Shown: one piece after another, positions 36,391-48,813 of the stretch
Position numbering within the stretch: the first letter of the stretch is position 1
Layout of the letters: each line of letters begins with the position of its first letter
NCBI GenBank assembly: GCA_021234535.1
Contig: CM037840.1
Location: 27,347,020-27,411,019, forward strand
Reading direction: 5' to 3'
Length of the DNA stretch: 64,000 nt
From: Stichopus chloronotus
Lineage: Eukaryota > Echinodermata > Holothuroidea > Aspidochirotida > Stichopodidae
Program-made: the position numbers and the translations under genes
Notes under the pieces: generated by a model
Told to the model about the DNA's origin: nothing
The model's database searches: none
What the model saw: the letters and a program-made list of their open reading frames with translations, nothing else

Positions 36391-37986
36391 TTTTCATTTT
36401 CTCTTTTTTTTTGGGGGGGGGGTTTACAAAGTTATTTCACGTTATCAACGTTGTGACATAATTACATGGATCTCTTCCCCTATTTCGTTCCTGACATGGC
36501 CACTGGCAACTTGATATCTTGGCTATATAACACGCATGCGCTGGGGATCAAAGAGACATTGTTCTTGCTCAGGAGTCTTCCACTTTAATTACGAATGCAA
36601 ACATATACAGTATTGGCTTCAAAAACGTGTGGTCGATTTACCTACAACTGACGCACGTTGAAGGAATTAATAATGGAATGATAAAGGTAACAAGTCATTG
36701 TGTTCACCTTGTCTTAGAACTTCCATGATTTGCGACGGACATACATTATCCTGCTGAATGCATACTGCCGATTAATATTAGGAAAGAAATAATATTGAAG
36801 ATCGGTTTACGATTATCAATCGATGACAACATTTGTCGTTTATGGGAAGTGATGTTCAGGAATTACCTCCTCATTGTGATTGGAGATCCGTTTTTCTATG
36901 TTTTTGGTAATTTTGTATAAGGCATAATGAGGTGCCGGACTGACATTTTGAAGCCCAAATACTCGTTCCACGTTAGTATTGCGGTGCAAATTAGACACGT
37001 CACGTTGGATAATACTCCTTGTTTTGTGTTTGATTTGTCTGAAAGACAAATTTTGTAGTATTCCGATTGCAGGGCCTTGATTTTGCTATAAGATGTCGGT
37101 CTTTCTCAACAGCAATTGGTGGCGTTTTATAACCTGCACTGTAAAGATAGCTTAAGAAAGCGCCATCAAAGATTCCAAATTTATTGATAGTCAACTTGAT
37201 ACTGAGGATTCTGTCTCTACAGAATCCAAACCCAGAGATATTAAAACTTACCGTAAACCAACCCTCAGTTGCTCTCTCGTGGTTTACTCTCAGTAAACCA
37301 TCTTGTTTGTGTCTATTCAATTACTATCAGCAAATAAATCACCAAAAAGAAGATTTATCCCCTAGATTATGCGAGGGGAGAGGGGGAATAACACAACTAA
37401 ACTGATATTTGCACTACCGCCAGAGTTTTACTATGGCAATCAATTCAGGCTGTCTGTGTGTGTTAGTGAAACAACTAAAGCTTACATAACAGACATATTC
37501 AGAGATATTCAGATGTTTGAATGTTAAGACAATTGTATATTTTAAGTATTCGGTGAACGTGTCAACATTCCCTCTTCAAAGTTACATGAACAAACATCTT
37601 CAAGGACTAATAATGGTTTTATATAACGATATTTCTAACAAAGAACTGCTAATGCAGACAACGTAATACAGGTAAGCTTTCAAGAAACCCTGTTTAGTAT
37701 TAACAATATCTGTGTGGGCTTTCATAAACATACACAAATCCTGTGATCTGTCGCATAATTGTCAATAGATGGCGTTATTTTGAAACACTTGTTTGACATT
37801 ACTGTAGAAATCACTTTCCATGGTTTATGGCCTTTAAATTACTTTTCTTTCACGAACAAAAATACCATTGTTTTATCTTCCTATGAGTAAACGTCTAAAA
37901 ACGTTCGTAGGTTATATTCGACAATACGTCTGCTGAACATGAAACTCTTTTGTCCGAATCGCATATACGCGAACGTTCAACTTCAG
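36391..37986. other. Spacer without a recognised gene
   Basis: T- and G-runs lie near 36387-36422. A minus-strand open stretch (37000-37320) has a donor-like GTAAGT within it at about 37243-37248 but no identifiable domain. Confidence 0.5.
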
Positions 37987-38168
37987 GTTTTGCAAGGCAG
38001 AAGTCTATATCGTGAATTACGGCATGGCGCCCCCTCTAAGGGTGACGCGGAAAGCTGTTCCGGAGCATTCTTCGTTGTCTGATAGCGTGAAACGAAAATG
38101 TCAAGACTTGACAAATGGCTTGCTAACTGGATATCTCAATCTGCTCGGTGATGTGAGCTCGGAAGCTG
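37987..38168 (+). CDS. Candidate internal coding exon, unidentified
   Basis: Bounded by an acceptor-like CAACTTCAG (ending 37986) and a donor-like GTAAGA (from 38169). The 182 bp are less AT-rich than the surroundings and open throughout in one frame. The peptide contains CKAEVYIVNYGMAPPL, then a polar/basic part (SSLSDSVKRKCQDL) and an amphipathic helix-like end (LLTGYLNLLGDVSSEAG). The intron phases at the two ends differ. No family was recognised and no partner exon was found. It could be one exon of a long gene running through this region on the plus strand. Confidence 0.4.
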
Positions 38169-39054
38169 GTAAGAGTTGTAATAGCAACCCATGGTGTCAA
38201 AATTAATACCTAAAGGAGTCGGCGGTCTGCATGTTAGAGTCGAATCACAGCCTGCCTACCTCGCAGAAAATGAAACGGAGTGACGCACTTTTGTATTTTT
38301 GAGGTTAACAGTATGGCAATCTGTTTTGACAAGGGAATCAATCTGTTGTAAACCCACAGCATCACCAAATTACAAATCAACCCATCCGATATCGAGATAG
38401 AGAGGTGGAGATGGCTGCATGATACATGGGGCAAAACGCAATAAGCGGACTAAGTATAGCCATTGCGTCTCCGTAGCGGAATACATCATAAAACAAAGCA
38501 ATGCATAATATTTCAGGTTTAGAATTTGCAAACAAACTTTTCTGAACCAAATAATCTTCTGAACGAAAGATAAATGTAAATGGAAAGAACGAGAATCATG
38601 TAAACTCAAACAGACCAAATGAATTTTGAATATTAATTTTGAAGGAAAATTGGTTTATTGAGAAAAAAATATCATTTACATATCAACTTCTAGTTAAAGC
38701 TTGTCCTGAAAATCTCACTGTTTAGATTTTCAAAGAAAATGTCACAAAAATTTCAGAATATTCATATCAATCAACTGAGCATGCAATGAGGTGGAGGTTC
38801 TGACATGTCGGTACTAAGAGTAGAATAATCAGTAAAATGATATTCAAATCTGTCAACTTTAATCAAGTGGGGAAAGGATCATTTCACAGTCCTCCACAGA
38901 AGACGAACAATAAATTAAAATAGCATTACCATTGCTTTCTCCCAACCGTTTATTGAAAATCACTTCCTCTAAAAATTTAATTAAAAAGAACCAAACAAAT
39001 CTAACGTCTTCACCGTATAACTTTCTCTCTGAATTCCACGTAGTGCGAATTATT

Positions 39055-39294
39055 ACACTCACAAAAAGTAACGGTAAAATAAGAACTCCATAACTTTTAG
39101 GTAAAATTTTACTCACAGTTAATGTAAGTCTTACATTGTGTGTATAACAATTTTACTAAGATGTAGTAAAATGTACGAAAACTATGTAGAATTTACATAT
39201 ACTGTTTACCTAAATTATGTAAAATAACTCCATAAATTTTCCTCACAATTAATGATAGAGGAGTTCTTATTTTACCGTTACGTTTTGTGAGTGT
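39055..39294. mobile_element. MITE family 'ACACTCAC', copy 1
   Basis: The left end is ACACTCACAAAAAGTAACGG, and the right end is the inverse of ACACTCACAAAACGTAACGG. Inverted repeats extend through GTAAAATAAGAACTCC. The interior is rich in GTAAAAT/ATTTTAC. It is about 240 bp with no coding capacity. Another copy lies in inverse orientation at 41136-41358. Confidence 0.8.
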
Positions 39295-39329
39295 GCGTGA
39301 TTTATCTTATCTGGTTGATGAGATTAATT

Positions 39330-40690
39330 ATTAGTGCAACAGAATTTCCCAAATAACAACTGGGGTCTGCAACTTAAGAGGTATCAACGCATTAATCATC
39401 TCATTGGAAATTACCAACATTGGATAACAATTTAAGTTTTACCTGAACAGATGCCCAATAATAAGGTGTCGTTGCTACGGCAAGAAAAAAAAAGAAGAAG
39501 AAGAAAAAGTGAGAGCTGTCTCCGAAGCCTGTTAATCAAGATATCGTAAATTTTCTTTCGTAATCCATCACGAATTCTTGTCCATAGACCCTTCTTGAGT
39601 CTAAGGTGTATTTATGGATGGTGTCGGCAGAAGTATGATGTACTTAAATCATTATTGATGGCTGTGAAAATTATGAAAAACGAAAATCACTTGTATATAT
39701 AATGTAGCAGTTGTTCGTGGCCTCAAAATCTCCGAGAAATGCGATGAGTGTGTTTATGTGTTTATGTGTTTTGCCAAGATTTAAACAACAAAGAGAAAAT
39801 CTTTTTATGGGTCGACTTGTATCGAGAGTCTGACATTATTTTTTTTTATTCTAATTTACTATTATGGCTGCTGCATTTTGTCAACGTCCCCCTGAGACAC
39901 AGTGATGTGGTTCCCCAGCGATTCATTTCTCAAACCTTCATCAATGATACTTTTGGCTAAATCCGTGAATCCAAGGTAAACTTTCATTATAATCTTATAT
40001 GGAAAATGGTTGATGAAATTCATTATTACAGCACCAAAATTCCCCTTCTAACAGCTACGGTCTACAACTAAAGAGGTATCAGTACGTTAATCCTCTCATT
40101 GAAAATTACCAACATTGGCTTAAAATTCAGATACAAATCAAGATATCATATCTTATATTTCATATTGCACCACGAATTCTTGTTCATAAACCCTACTTGA
40201 ATCCGACGTGTATTAATGGATGGTGTCAATAGCTGTATGGTGCACTTAAATCATTATTGATTGCTTTAAAAATCATGAAAAACGGAAATATTTGTAAAAG
40301 TATGAACGAAAATTGTTAAACAATGAAAATTGTTCAGTTTACATTTCAATAATATGGGCTCCATCGCAATAACGTGCCAAATTGACATCGATATATAAAG
40401 TAGCAGTTACAAGTGGCCGCAAAATCTCCAAGAAGGACATGTGCTTAGTTCGCCTATGTGTTTACTTGTCATGATTTAAGCAAGAAACAGAAAATAAACG
40501 CAGCCATGCATCTCTTTCATATTTGATTGTATCCAGAATCTATCATTATTTTTTTATTTTAATTAACTTTTACAACTGCTGCTTTTGATCAACGTCCTTC
40601 TCTTACACAGTGATGTCATTCCTCAGCGATTCATTCTTCAAAATTTTACAACTGTCACCTTTGGCTCAATTCGTGAAGTGTGGTAAGACT
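39330..40690. repeat. Tandem duplication, about 0.68-kb period
   Basis: The halves at about 39330-39975 and 40010-40690 share, in order: AAGAGGTATCA...TTAATC...TCTCATTG; ACGAATTCTTGT(C/T)CATA; TAAATCATTATTGAT; GTAGCAGTT; AAAATCTCC; and CACAGTGATGT...CAGCGATTCATT. No reading frame is conserved between the halves. Confidence 0.75.
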
Positions 40691-41135
40691 GCCTCGAGAC
40701 AAACTTTCATCTAGAGTAGTCTGTAGTCGTGGTTGATGATACACGGTAGTAATTCGACGGGTTTGCACTTCTCAATTACCACTTTCGCCTTTCGTTGCGT
40801 AAGGAAGATGTTGTTGTGAAGGATTTCAAAGGAAAACAAAATGTCACATTCGACTGTTAATTACTCGAAGCAACTTTACTTGTAATATCGAAAAAGCATA
40901 TATAGGACTTGTATGACTTAAAGGTTTGTATGATGACGTCTTTTGTACACTTCACACGAAAATAGATATTTCAAAAATCGGAGGCTATTGATTAAATTGT
41001 CGTCAATCTGCTTCTGTGACTTTTGAATTGCACTTAGAACTTTGAAAAAAGTAAACGTTTCTTTCATTACGATGTTTTATGCAGATTGTTTAAATTAAGA
41101 ATTACCTAATAAGCAATCATTTCAATTTGCATTTC

Positions 41136-41358
41136 TACACTCAGAGAATTATTCACTGAAATTATGTAAAATGAGAACTCGATACATTTTATGTAAAATT
41201 AATGTAAGCAGTATTTGTAAATTTTACATAATTTTGGTAAATTTTACTACATTTTTGTCAAATTGTTATATCATAATGTAAGACTTACATTAAATGTGTG
41301 TAAAATTTTACCAAAAAGGTATGGAGTTCTTATTTTACTTTACGTTTTTGTGAGTGTA
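41136..41358. mobile_element. MITE family 'ACACTCAC', copy 2 (inverted relative to copy 1)
   Basis: The right end reads GTTTTTGTGAGTGTA and the left end TACACTCAGAGAATTATTC. Reverse-complemented, the element aligns along its length with 39055-39294, including ATGTAAGTCTTACATT and TTATGTAAAAT. Both ends sit on TA, compatible with a Tc1/mariner-like target. Non-coding. Confidence 0.8.
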
Positions 41359-44300
41359 TGGACGTTGCTTAATACTTGTGTGCATGTTTGAATGCTGTTG
41401 TATATACTTGCTATTGGCAAAAAACGATGATCAATACTTGCTATTGTAAAGAAAACGATGATCAATAAATGTTGGTGACAATAAAAAAAAATATTACTTT
41501 AAAAAAAAACATATTTTTAAATGAAAATGGAATATATATTCAATTGTTCCGGCAATTCGATAGAGATGATAAATGTGTAAAAATGGTATCAGATTGTACG
41601 ACAACACATTTTTGTCTTTAAAGTTGATGCTAAAGTTTTTTGTATTTTTGTATTTTTTTTTTTTTTTTGCTATGTGATTAGTTGTTCTTTGATCTTGATA
41701 TTGATTATTATACTGATATGTTATGTTGTTCTACAGATGGCTGCTGGTCATTTTGAGAGATGAAAGAAAAGACAATTACTCAACTAAATACTCAATGATT
41801 TCTATGATTTCAGCGATCTCTAAAGTTCAAGTTAAAATGTGGAAGGTATTCACTGCTTTCTCCAGTAGATAGGTTCACTTCTAATTTTACACTTGTATGG
41901 CCTTCAGATTTCTGAGATCAACATCACCCATATACAAACTACCCGCATAACTTCACTGTCATCATCATACGAGCTACAAATAACGTGCTAACAACTATGA
42001 TCATTCACAGCAATCTTCTTGATTAACAAACAGACAGTTGTTTAAATCCACTTCTACTGAAAAAACCAGTGATATGACATTTTATTGGTGATAAATGTAT
42101 TGAAAAGATTTACTGCCAGTTACAAAACCTTCAATAGTTGAAATTTGACATCATTGTTTGAACGCTTTCAGTGTCAAATCCTGGGCAATTAGTTAGGTGG
42201 TCGAAATGCTTGCAGTTCCTGTCAAGAGAACTAATGAGTTTTTTTTTTTTTTTTTTAAGCTAAGGCACAGTAAGTTGTAGAACTAAAACATAGTGGTTAT
42301 ATCAATGTTCTCGTTCTAAAAATGTTCTTCCCATAGTTTACCTGACACATAGTCTCGCAAAGAGCTTATTGACGTAATCTGAGGATAGCAGTTTTTTGGA
42401 AGTGTAGCAAATGGGACTTTCCTTTGGTCACATAGTCAGTGATTCGTCTGAAATATAAAATAATAAATATAAGAATATCTCTTGGTAGGGTTTCGTGTAC
42501 CATCTAAGTCAGATTGTAAACAGTAATGCGAAATACAAGCAGAGGGCTCAACTTGCAATAAATAAAATAACAAGTACATAGGGTGAAGATAAAATTATAT
42601 ACAACACTCAGACATCTCCTGGTTTAGTTTCTTGTAATCACTTGGACTCAAAGTGCAAGTCATCCAGTATGTAAACGAATGATTGGCATGTTATAAGTCA
42701 AAACTGTTATTTCTGCAAAGGTTGGTCCCTGAAATTCACTAGGCAAGCTGTTGAATGATCTGCTAGCGGTAAAATGTATTTCACAGATAAAATTATCTTA
42801 GAAACCTATCAAAATTGATAACAGGTTTAGAGTTATTACTCACTACAGTCAAATAAATTTTGGCAATGATTTTTTTTTCAACTTCGAGCTGAGTTCTTTC
42901 GTGACACTAGGAACCTGGAGGGAAAATCAAATGCTTTCATACTAGTCGCTAACAGTATCTATTCAGACATAAGCCGTAAGATGAAGAAATTCTACAATGG
43001 ACATTTGTTCGTCCGGTAATCTGCATGCATTAAATGATCGTATGGGGGTTATAAATGTGGCACTCCATGAGGGTAGGGACATGTTATATCGATGGAACAC
43101 ACGGTGGTCGAATACGTTGATAGTTATGAAGAAAATATGAAGAAGATATGAAGTCCGGTCCATGTTTACAAATCAGGAACAGGAAGTTGAGAAGAAAGTT
43201 TCAAAACAACTATAATAGTTCCTTAATGAATTGCAACACATTCATATACCAGCATAAAAATGTGACATGGCACACATTAACGACAAAACAGAACTCTCTG
43301 TCGACGTAAATGTGAAGATAAGCACGATACATTAGCCTGGAAATATGAATATGATACATGGAATACTTTTTTTCTGAGAAGAGGAGTCCCATGAGTTAGG
43401 ATTATTGAATGGTTTACATGTATATCAGCTGTAGGGCAACGTTTGTGGTTCTATATATTTAAAGAGAGGGCAACACGTTCTGATATCAGACCAGAACAAT
43501 TTTCATTAAAAATTATTGATAATGCTGTTTGCATTTCACTAAATTTAGCTGTTAGCTTTTACAGTTTCGTGTCAAAAGGTATAGCTGATAAGTACTCATA
43601 TTCTTCCAGTATATTTTAAAACAGAACGACATTCAGGACGTTTGACAATTTTAGAGGAGGAACTACCATTTGGCGAAAATCATCACAATTAAATTAAATT
43701 TGTTGTATACCGCACCAAGGTTTTGCAATTTGAATGGTCATAAAAAATAATCGGGAAGCTGAAATTTTGAGATTGTGATGACATCATATAGAACCACGTG
43801 TGCTCGAAATGCTTCTGTTTTTCATTATATCCAATTGTGAATATATTTTAACTTCTGAGTTATGCATAGATTCAAATTAGAGCTTTAATGATTTGATTAT
43901 TGCATGATACACCTCAGTCATTCAACAGAAAATGGCATGTGCAAGTGTGTATGGAATTACGGATTTATGGACAAAATATGAAAAGGAAAGAAAGAAATAC
44001 ATTACAATTCAAGCTACAGTGGTTATATGGCATCATTACTCGACGAACTTAAGTTGGTTTACACTCAGCTTAGGCAATGGCAATAAACTTCTTTGAGTTT
44101 CAAAAGCCTGTAACTTGACCAGGAAACAATACTTCTACACGAAACTTTGGAAAGATGTTTGTCAAAGCGCTTTTGCTTTATTTTGATAATTATATTCCAA
44201 TGGTCTCCATGTTGGACTTAACCATTTGCCCGACGTATTTATGTGCACTATACATCATTATTGACTGGAAGTTCAAATACCTAGAAAAGGACAATTTCAA

Positions 44301-44690
44301 AAGAGTAATTTCATCTGTTTTACTGATATACTAGGTTTAAATAAATAGCTCATATTTGTGAATATTCATTTTTTTTTTTCTTTTTCAAAACAGATAAGGG
44401 TAGTGGACGATGTGGAAATATATAACTCCACGATGTGACACAGCCAGTTGTGATTGATCTTGTCAACCATTAATGCATACTAGGAAAGGGGAGAAAACGA
44501 AGTACGATACTTTATTTGACTATGTTCGCAACATTACACCAATGGATATTTAAATTTACTGGGAACATAAATGTATACATTTTGTGATCAAGAAACAAAT
44601 ACGAAAAAGAAAAACATTCAAAAGCACACACCGTGAGACAACTCAACCAAATATCCCAAAAAAGATCTGATTTATGATTCACTCATTAGG
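41359..44690. other. Spacer without a recognised gene
   Basis: Strongly AT-rich, with T-runs at about 41646-41665 and 42239-42256. No recognisable reading frame on either strand. Confidence 0.55.
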
Positions 44691-44940
44691 CCTATACCTT
44701 TAATAACTTATCCTTATATACCTTTAATAACTTATCCTTATATGCCTTTCTGAATGAACTAGACCTTGACCCGTTTCAATTAGAAGTGTCAAACCTTCTT
44801 TTTGATTATGGATATCCAACCTTTTGTGTATCGATTATGAATATCCAACCTTTTCTTCTATTATGAATATCGAACCCCTTTTTTTATCTAAATGACGAAA
44901 GTATCGAACCCTTGTTTCGATTATTAAAGTGATTGCGTGC
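44691..44940. repeat. Short tandem repeats (28-bp doublet and GATTATGAATATCCAACC series)
   Basis: A 28-bp unit with CCTTTAATAACTTATCCTTA is present twice at 44697-44750. It is followed by several diverged copies of a roughly 30-bp unit built on GATTATGAATATCSAACCTTTT (44803-44930), with further degenerate copies near 45600-45690. Confidence 0.7.
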
Positions 44941-46339
44941 GTAGGCAAAAAGGAAACACATTGAAATTTCACCTCCAAAAGTTTGGTTAGGCTTTTAATT
45001 ACACCATTCAGACAATCTTGGAAAATAAACAGGTTTCAGATAGTTAATTTTGCCGTATGATTTCAAATTCTTCTAACATAACAACAAGAAGTGTAGGATA
45101 CGATAATGTAGGGGTTGACAGTTTTCATTCAAATCAACGGTGTGCATCTTTGAACAAGCGAATGGGAAGTATGCTAGTATTAAATATTCAGTTAACATCT
45201 CAGGATCACTGATGCCGCGGGTAAGGTTGTGTTCAGTTCGTAGGTTATTTGTAGATACAGTGTTTCCTTTCACCAAATACTACAATTCCCGATACCTACC
45301 AAGGAGCGTCGACTTGAGTAGTATGTTTTTGATACACTAGTGAGACCTGTACTGTTGCATATTCATTATGTAGGCGGTTATAGTAAGAACCGTTAATTTT
45401 CAAATGTGACGGTTTTTTACTGTTTTTATGCCAATCCCGTTGCTTTCGCAGTAGTTACTGTCATTTTCCTTTATTGAAAGACATAGTCCTCTCATGTACA
45501 ACCTCGGGTGTACATTTAAAAATAAAGAAAAAGTTAAGATCGAACATAATCTTATCTTTTTGGTTTTTCAGTACACGCGCAGTTACTTTAAATAACAAAT
45601 ATTTTTGTATTGACCATCGAACCTTCTTTACGATTATGAATAAACGTGAAGATCGAGCCTTTTTTATTATGAATACGAACGACCCTTACGACCAATAAAC
45701 CTATTATTTGTTTGAATAGCCTCGACTCTTATTAACAATGGCCGCTATTAATAACATTCCTTATATGGATATTGAGTCGATTCAGACACCAATACTGAAT
45801 TGGGTGACGAGACAGGTTGCAAGCATTACTACTCTTACGTTTCGTACGCTTCGTGGGCTTGATAGTGCTTGTGGCATTACCGACTTAACTATTTCAAATA
45901 TCACCTCACTGATGATACAGTGTCCGTCAAGTTCTGTTAGTTTGTTTTTCTTTTGTCCTATTATGTTTATAGATACGTAACGGATAAAACCGTGTTTGTG
46001 GCACCTAACTGGAGTGGGTAGTTGAAGAGACTGTCTTTAATTAAATTTAACTCTGACAAGAGTTGTGGTTTCCTTCCAGTACCAGTGTGTGATCAACTGA
46101 CCACAAGAGAGATAAAACTCCAAAATTTGGGGGGTATCACGCCGACGGATTTAGTCTGTAGTAGTTTTGTCAACATTAATGAATCACATAAACCCAGACA
46201 AACTGGCGGGAAGTTCAATATTCCGGTACAGTGTAGTGTGTTTACTATTTTACGTGCGTATTGTAGGAGCTCGTGCTCTAGTACAGGTAAGAGATTTAGT
46301 GGTTAAGACGACAACTTTAGTCGTCCTTCCCATCCCTAA

Positions 46340-46850
46340 TAAAATTCTTACGTCTCCAAGGATTCTGTATTTATTGAGACCAACTTCATCTACATTTTAA
46401 ACCATGCCACTCAATACTATATTGCCAGCAAGTGGTAAGACAAATAGTTTTTAAAACTTGTAAAGTAGTGTTACAAAAGGTCGCATAACACAAATTTAAA
46501 CGTTTTTGGTGTTAGTTTACATGATGAAATTTGTAACCCCAATAACATTCCACGATGATTTTTGTTGGTTGAAATTGGTAGATTTTTAAGTTTCTAACTT
46601 TAAGAGGAAACCGATTTAGCTTTCCATTTAATTAGCATTTAAAGGAAAGATTTCAACAAAATCAGAAGCCCCGGGCACGTAAGTTTCCGAGGCTTCTCTT
46701 TTTATCGAGACCGAATTCATCTCATTTTAATGGAACTCTCGTTCTCAGCGATAAGCAACTAGTTTCCAAGTCTCTAATGCTTCTGTTTTTAGTGAGACCG
46801 AATTCATCTACCTTTAATTCTTGTTTTGAGTGAAAAAGCAACTGGTTTCA
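46340..46850. repeat. Degenerate tandem repeat with GAGACCGAATTCATCT core
   Basis: The core GAGACCGAATTCATCT occurs near 46708 and 46794, with a diverged relative (GAGACCAACTTCATCT) near 46377. Each is preceded by a TCTGTTTTT-like stretch and, in two cases, followed by AAGCAACTRGTTTC. Confidence 0.55.
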
Positions 46851-48112
46851 ATGAATATTCAAATTTACCCTCATCATTTTATTTTCTATTGCAACAATGA
46901 GTCTATGAGTTAGGCTTCTTGAGAAGGAGGGATTAGTAGGTGACTATTGTCTTTGTTTCATGGTGCACCTTTTGTAAATGGAAGACAGCAAGATCTTGCT
47001 GACCTCTCGACTGAATAGAAACCGTCGAAGAGTAGCAGCGAGCAAAAACAGGAAACAAGTGAACAACCACGGTGAACAACTAACGGTAATCAGAGATCAA
47101 AATCACAATACCATTTGCATTATATCCTTTGGAAATGCAAAATGACACGAAATAAATGAAGTTTCAATGTTCGATTTGGTGCATTGTAAGTCGTTCCTAA
47201 CCATGTGGGTAATGTTTCTTTTGTAGATATTACACCTGCGATAGCATCGCCAAGGTTTACTTCTATGAACTTTTATTGTCTTTAGTAGCTATCTTATTCA
47301 ATTCCACTTTACCTGCATGAGGTTTCGTCAACTCTGATCTCACCCCTCTAACAAACGAGGTAGGGGTTACTTTACGAGGATGGGGTGATATATGTCCATC
47401 TGGTCAATACTTGAACATTTCCAGAGCCCGGTGAAAATAATTTCATCGGACCTCTCAATTCCCCCGCTCAATACTTTTCTACTTCTTTGATGGACTTGGT
47501 TTACATCAAACTCTTTAAAGTAACATCATCTAGTTCAAAGCCTCTCCTGGGACATAAAAATGTCCACACTTTACAAAATCTTTGTATCTACAACGCCAGT
47601 TTTCTGTTTTACTATTGACTTTCTTCTGTAAGATAATAGATGGGATGGCGTTTACAAACATCCACTTCACATTACGTTTCCCTCTACCACATCTTAAGAG
47701 TTCTATCATAAAGCCAACCAGCCTATGTAGTCTTAACAGGCAGTATAAAAAACTCTGCAGCTCTATGACGATTTACTCCTGGTATATTGGTGACTAAGAT
47801 CAGCTACAGTCTATTAGCAATACAAACGACCTGTTATACTTGCATAGGTTATAACAACACATAGTTATCATGTGATACAGCTTATCGCAAAAACACGGAA
47901 TCTTTAAAACTTTTTTATTTCTTCACGATAACGTAAGTTCACAATTTAGCAACTATAATTCTTTTGGTATTTACAACCAGATTGTAAATGCATTTTTCTA
48001 GATTCTGATTTCTTGTTTGAAACTGTCGATAAGATGCAGTCAAAAAAGTCCTTCAATGATCATACCACCAAGAAGCAGCATCCACCTGTCGGCACTTAGA
48101 CTGTAGAATATT
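46851..48112. other. Spacer without a recognised gene
   Basis: AT-rich flank of the LINE insertion. Only short chance reading frames were seen. Confidence 0.5.
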
Positions 48113-48123
48113 AAGTCCAATCA
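48113..48123. repeat. 5' target-site duplication of the LINE
   Basis: AAGTCCAATCA is repeated exactly at 51898-51908, just beyond the LINE A tail. The preceding bases (ATATT) fit an L1-type TT/AA nick site. Confidence 0.8.
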
Positions 48124-48813
48124 CATGGTACAAACCAAAGCAGGGGTACGACCATTTTATTTAACCCCTTTTTTTCTCAGTCCCTGAGTCTCGAGTTATT
48201 AGACGGGGAAGGGCGATACGTTATTGTCACCTTGAATATTGAGAACACTGAATTGTGCTTTATTAATGTGTACGGCCCCAATTTAGACAGTTGTAATACC
48301 TATTACAAAATTGAGGAACAACTGCAAAATGTTTACTTTGACTCCGTAATCTGGGGTGGTGATTTTAATTTCGTATGGAATTTGGACCTTGATAAAACGG
48401 GTGGCCTACCCCGTACAAATTTTAATGTTCGTCGTGAGGTTAGTAAACTTGTTCAAACTTATGACCTAGTAGATATATGGCGGGAGCGTAATCCTAAGAC
48501 CAGAAAGTTCACCTGGCATTCCAGTGTTGATGATGAAATTAACTGTAGACTTGATTTCTTTCTTATATATATATCCTCTCATCTTAAAAATTGTATCCTA
48601 GATACTGATATATCGCCGATTTTTGGCTCTGACCATGACCATAATACTTTAACAGTTCTTTTGGGAAATGTAAGAGGACCAGGTGTGTGGAAGCTTAATG
48701 TTTCTTTGTTAAATGATGAGATGTATAAAGAGCTGATCACTAGAACAGTTGCAGATACAATTTCTTCCAACTCTAGTTGTAACCCTTGCTTGTTGTGGAA
48801 ATTTGTAAATTAA
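48124..48813 (+). pseudogene. LINE endonuclease (APE-like) domain, N-terminally truncated
   Basis: Nicks the target DNA in the intact element. The preserved parts are NVYGPN, WGGDFNFV, the CRLDFFLIY box and GSDHDHNTL, which supply the Asp-Asn and Asp-His catalytic blocks of the APE-like fold. The first strand with the catalytic Asn and Glu is absent because the copy starts at codon HGTNQSRG, right after the target-site duplication. The frame ends at 48811-48813. The continuing polyprotein (EICKLNIRT) is in the adjacent frame, so about one base is missing near 48795. Confidence 0.85.

Noticed and set aside
37000..37320. Minus-strand open frame (DGLLRVNHERATEG region) with an internal GTAAGT
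   Set aside because: It looks a little exon-like, but no convincing acceptor or domain was found. Not strong enough to annotate.
45738..46400. Three overlapping plus-strand open frames with a GTAAGA donor-like site at 46286
   Set aside because: No domain recognised and the frames compete with each other. No acceptor was convincing. Possibly an old LINE ORF1 remnant, but unsupported.
48000..48112. Possible endonuclease N-terminus upstream of the LINE
   Set aside because: A few residues recall the usual block, but stops intervene. The 11-bp direct repeat places the element start at 48124, so any likeness is chance.
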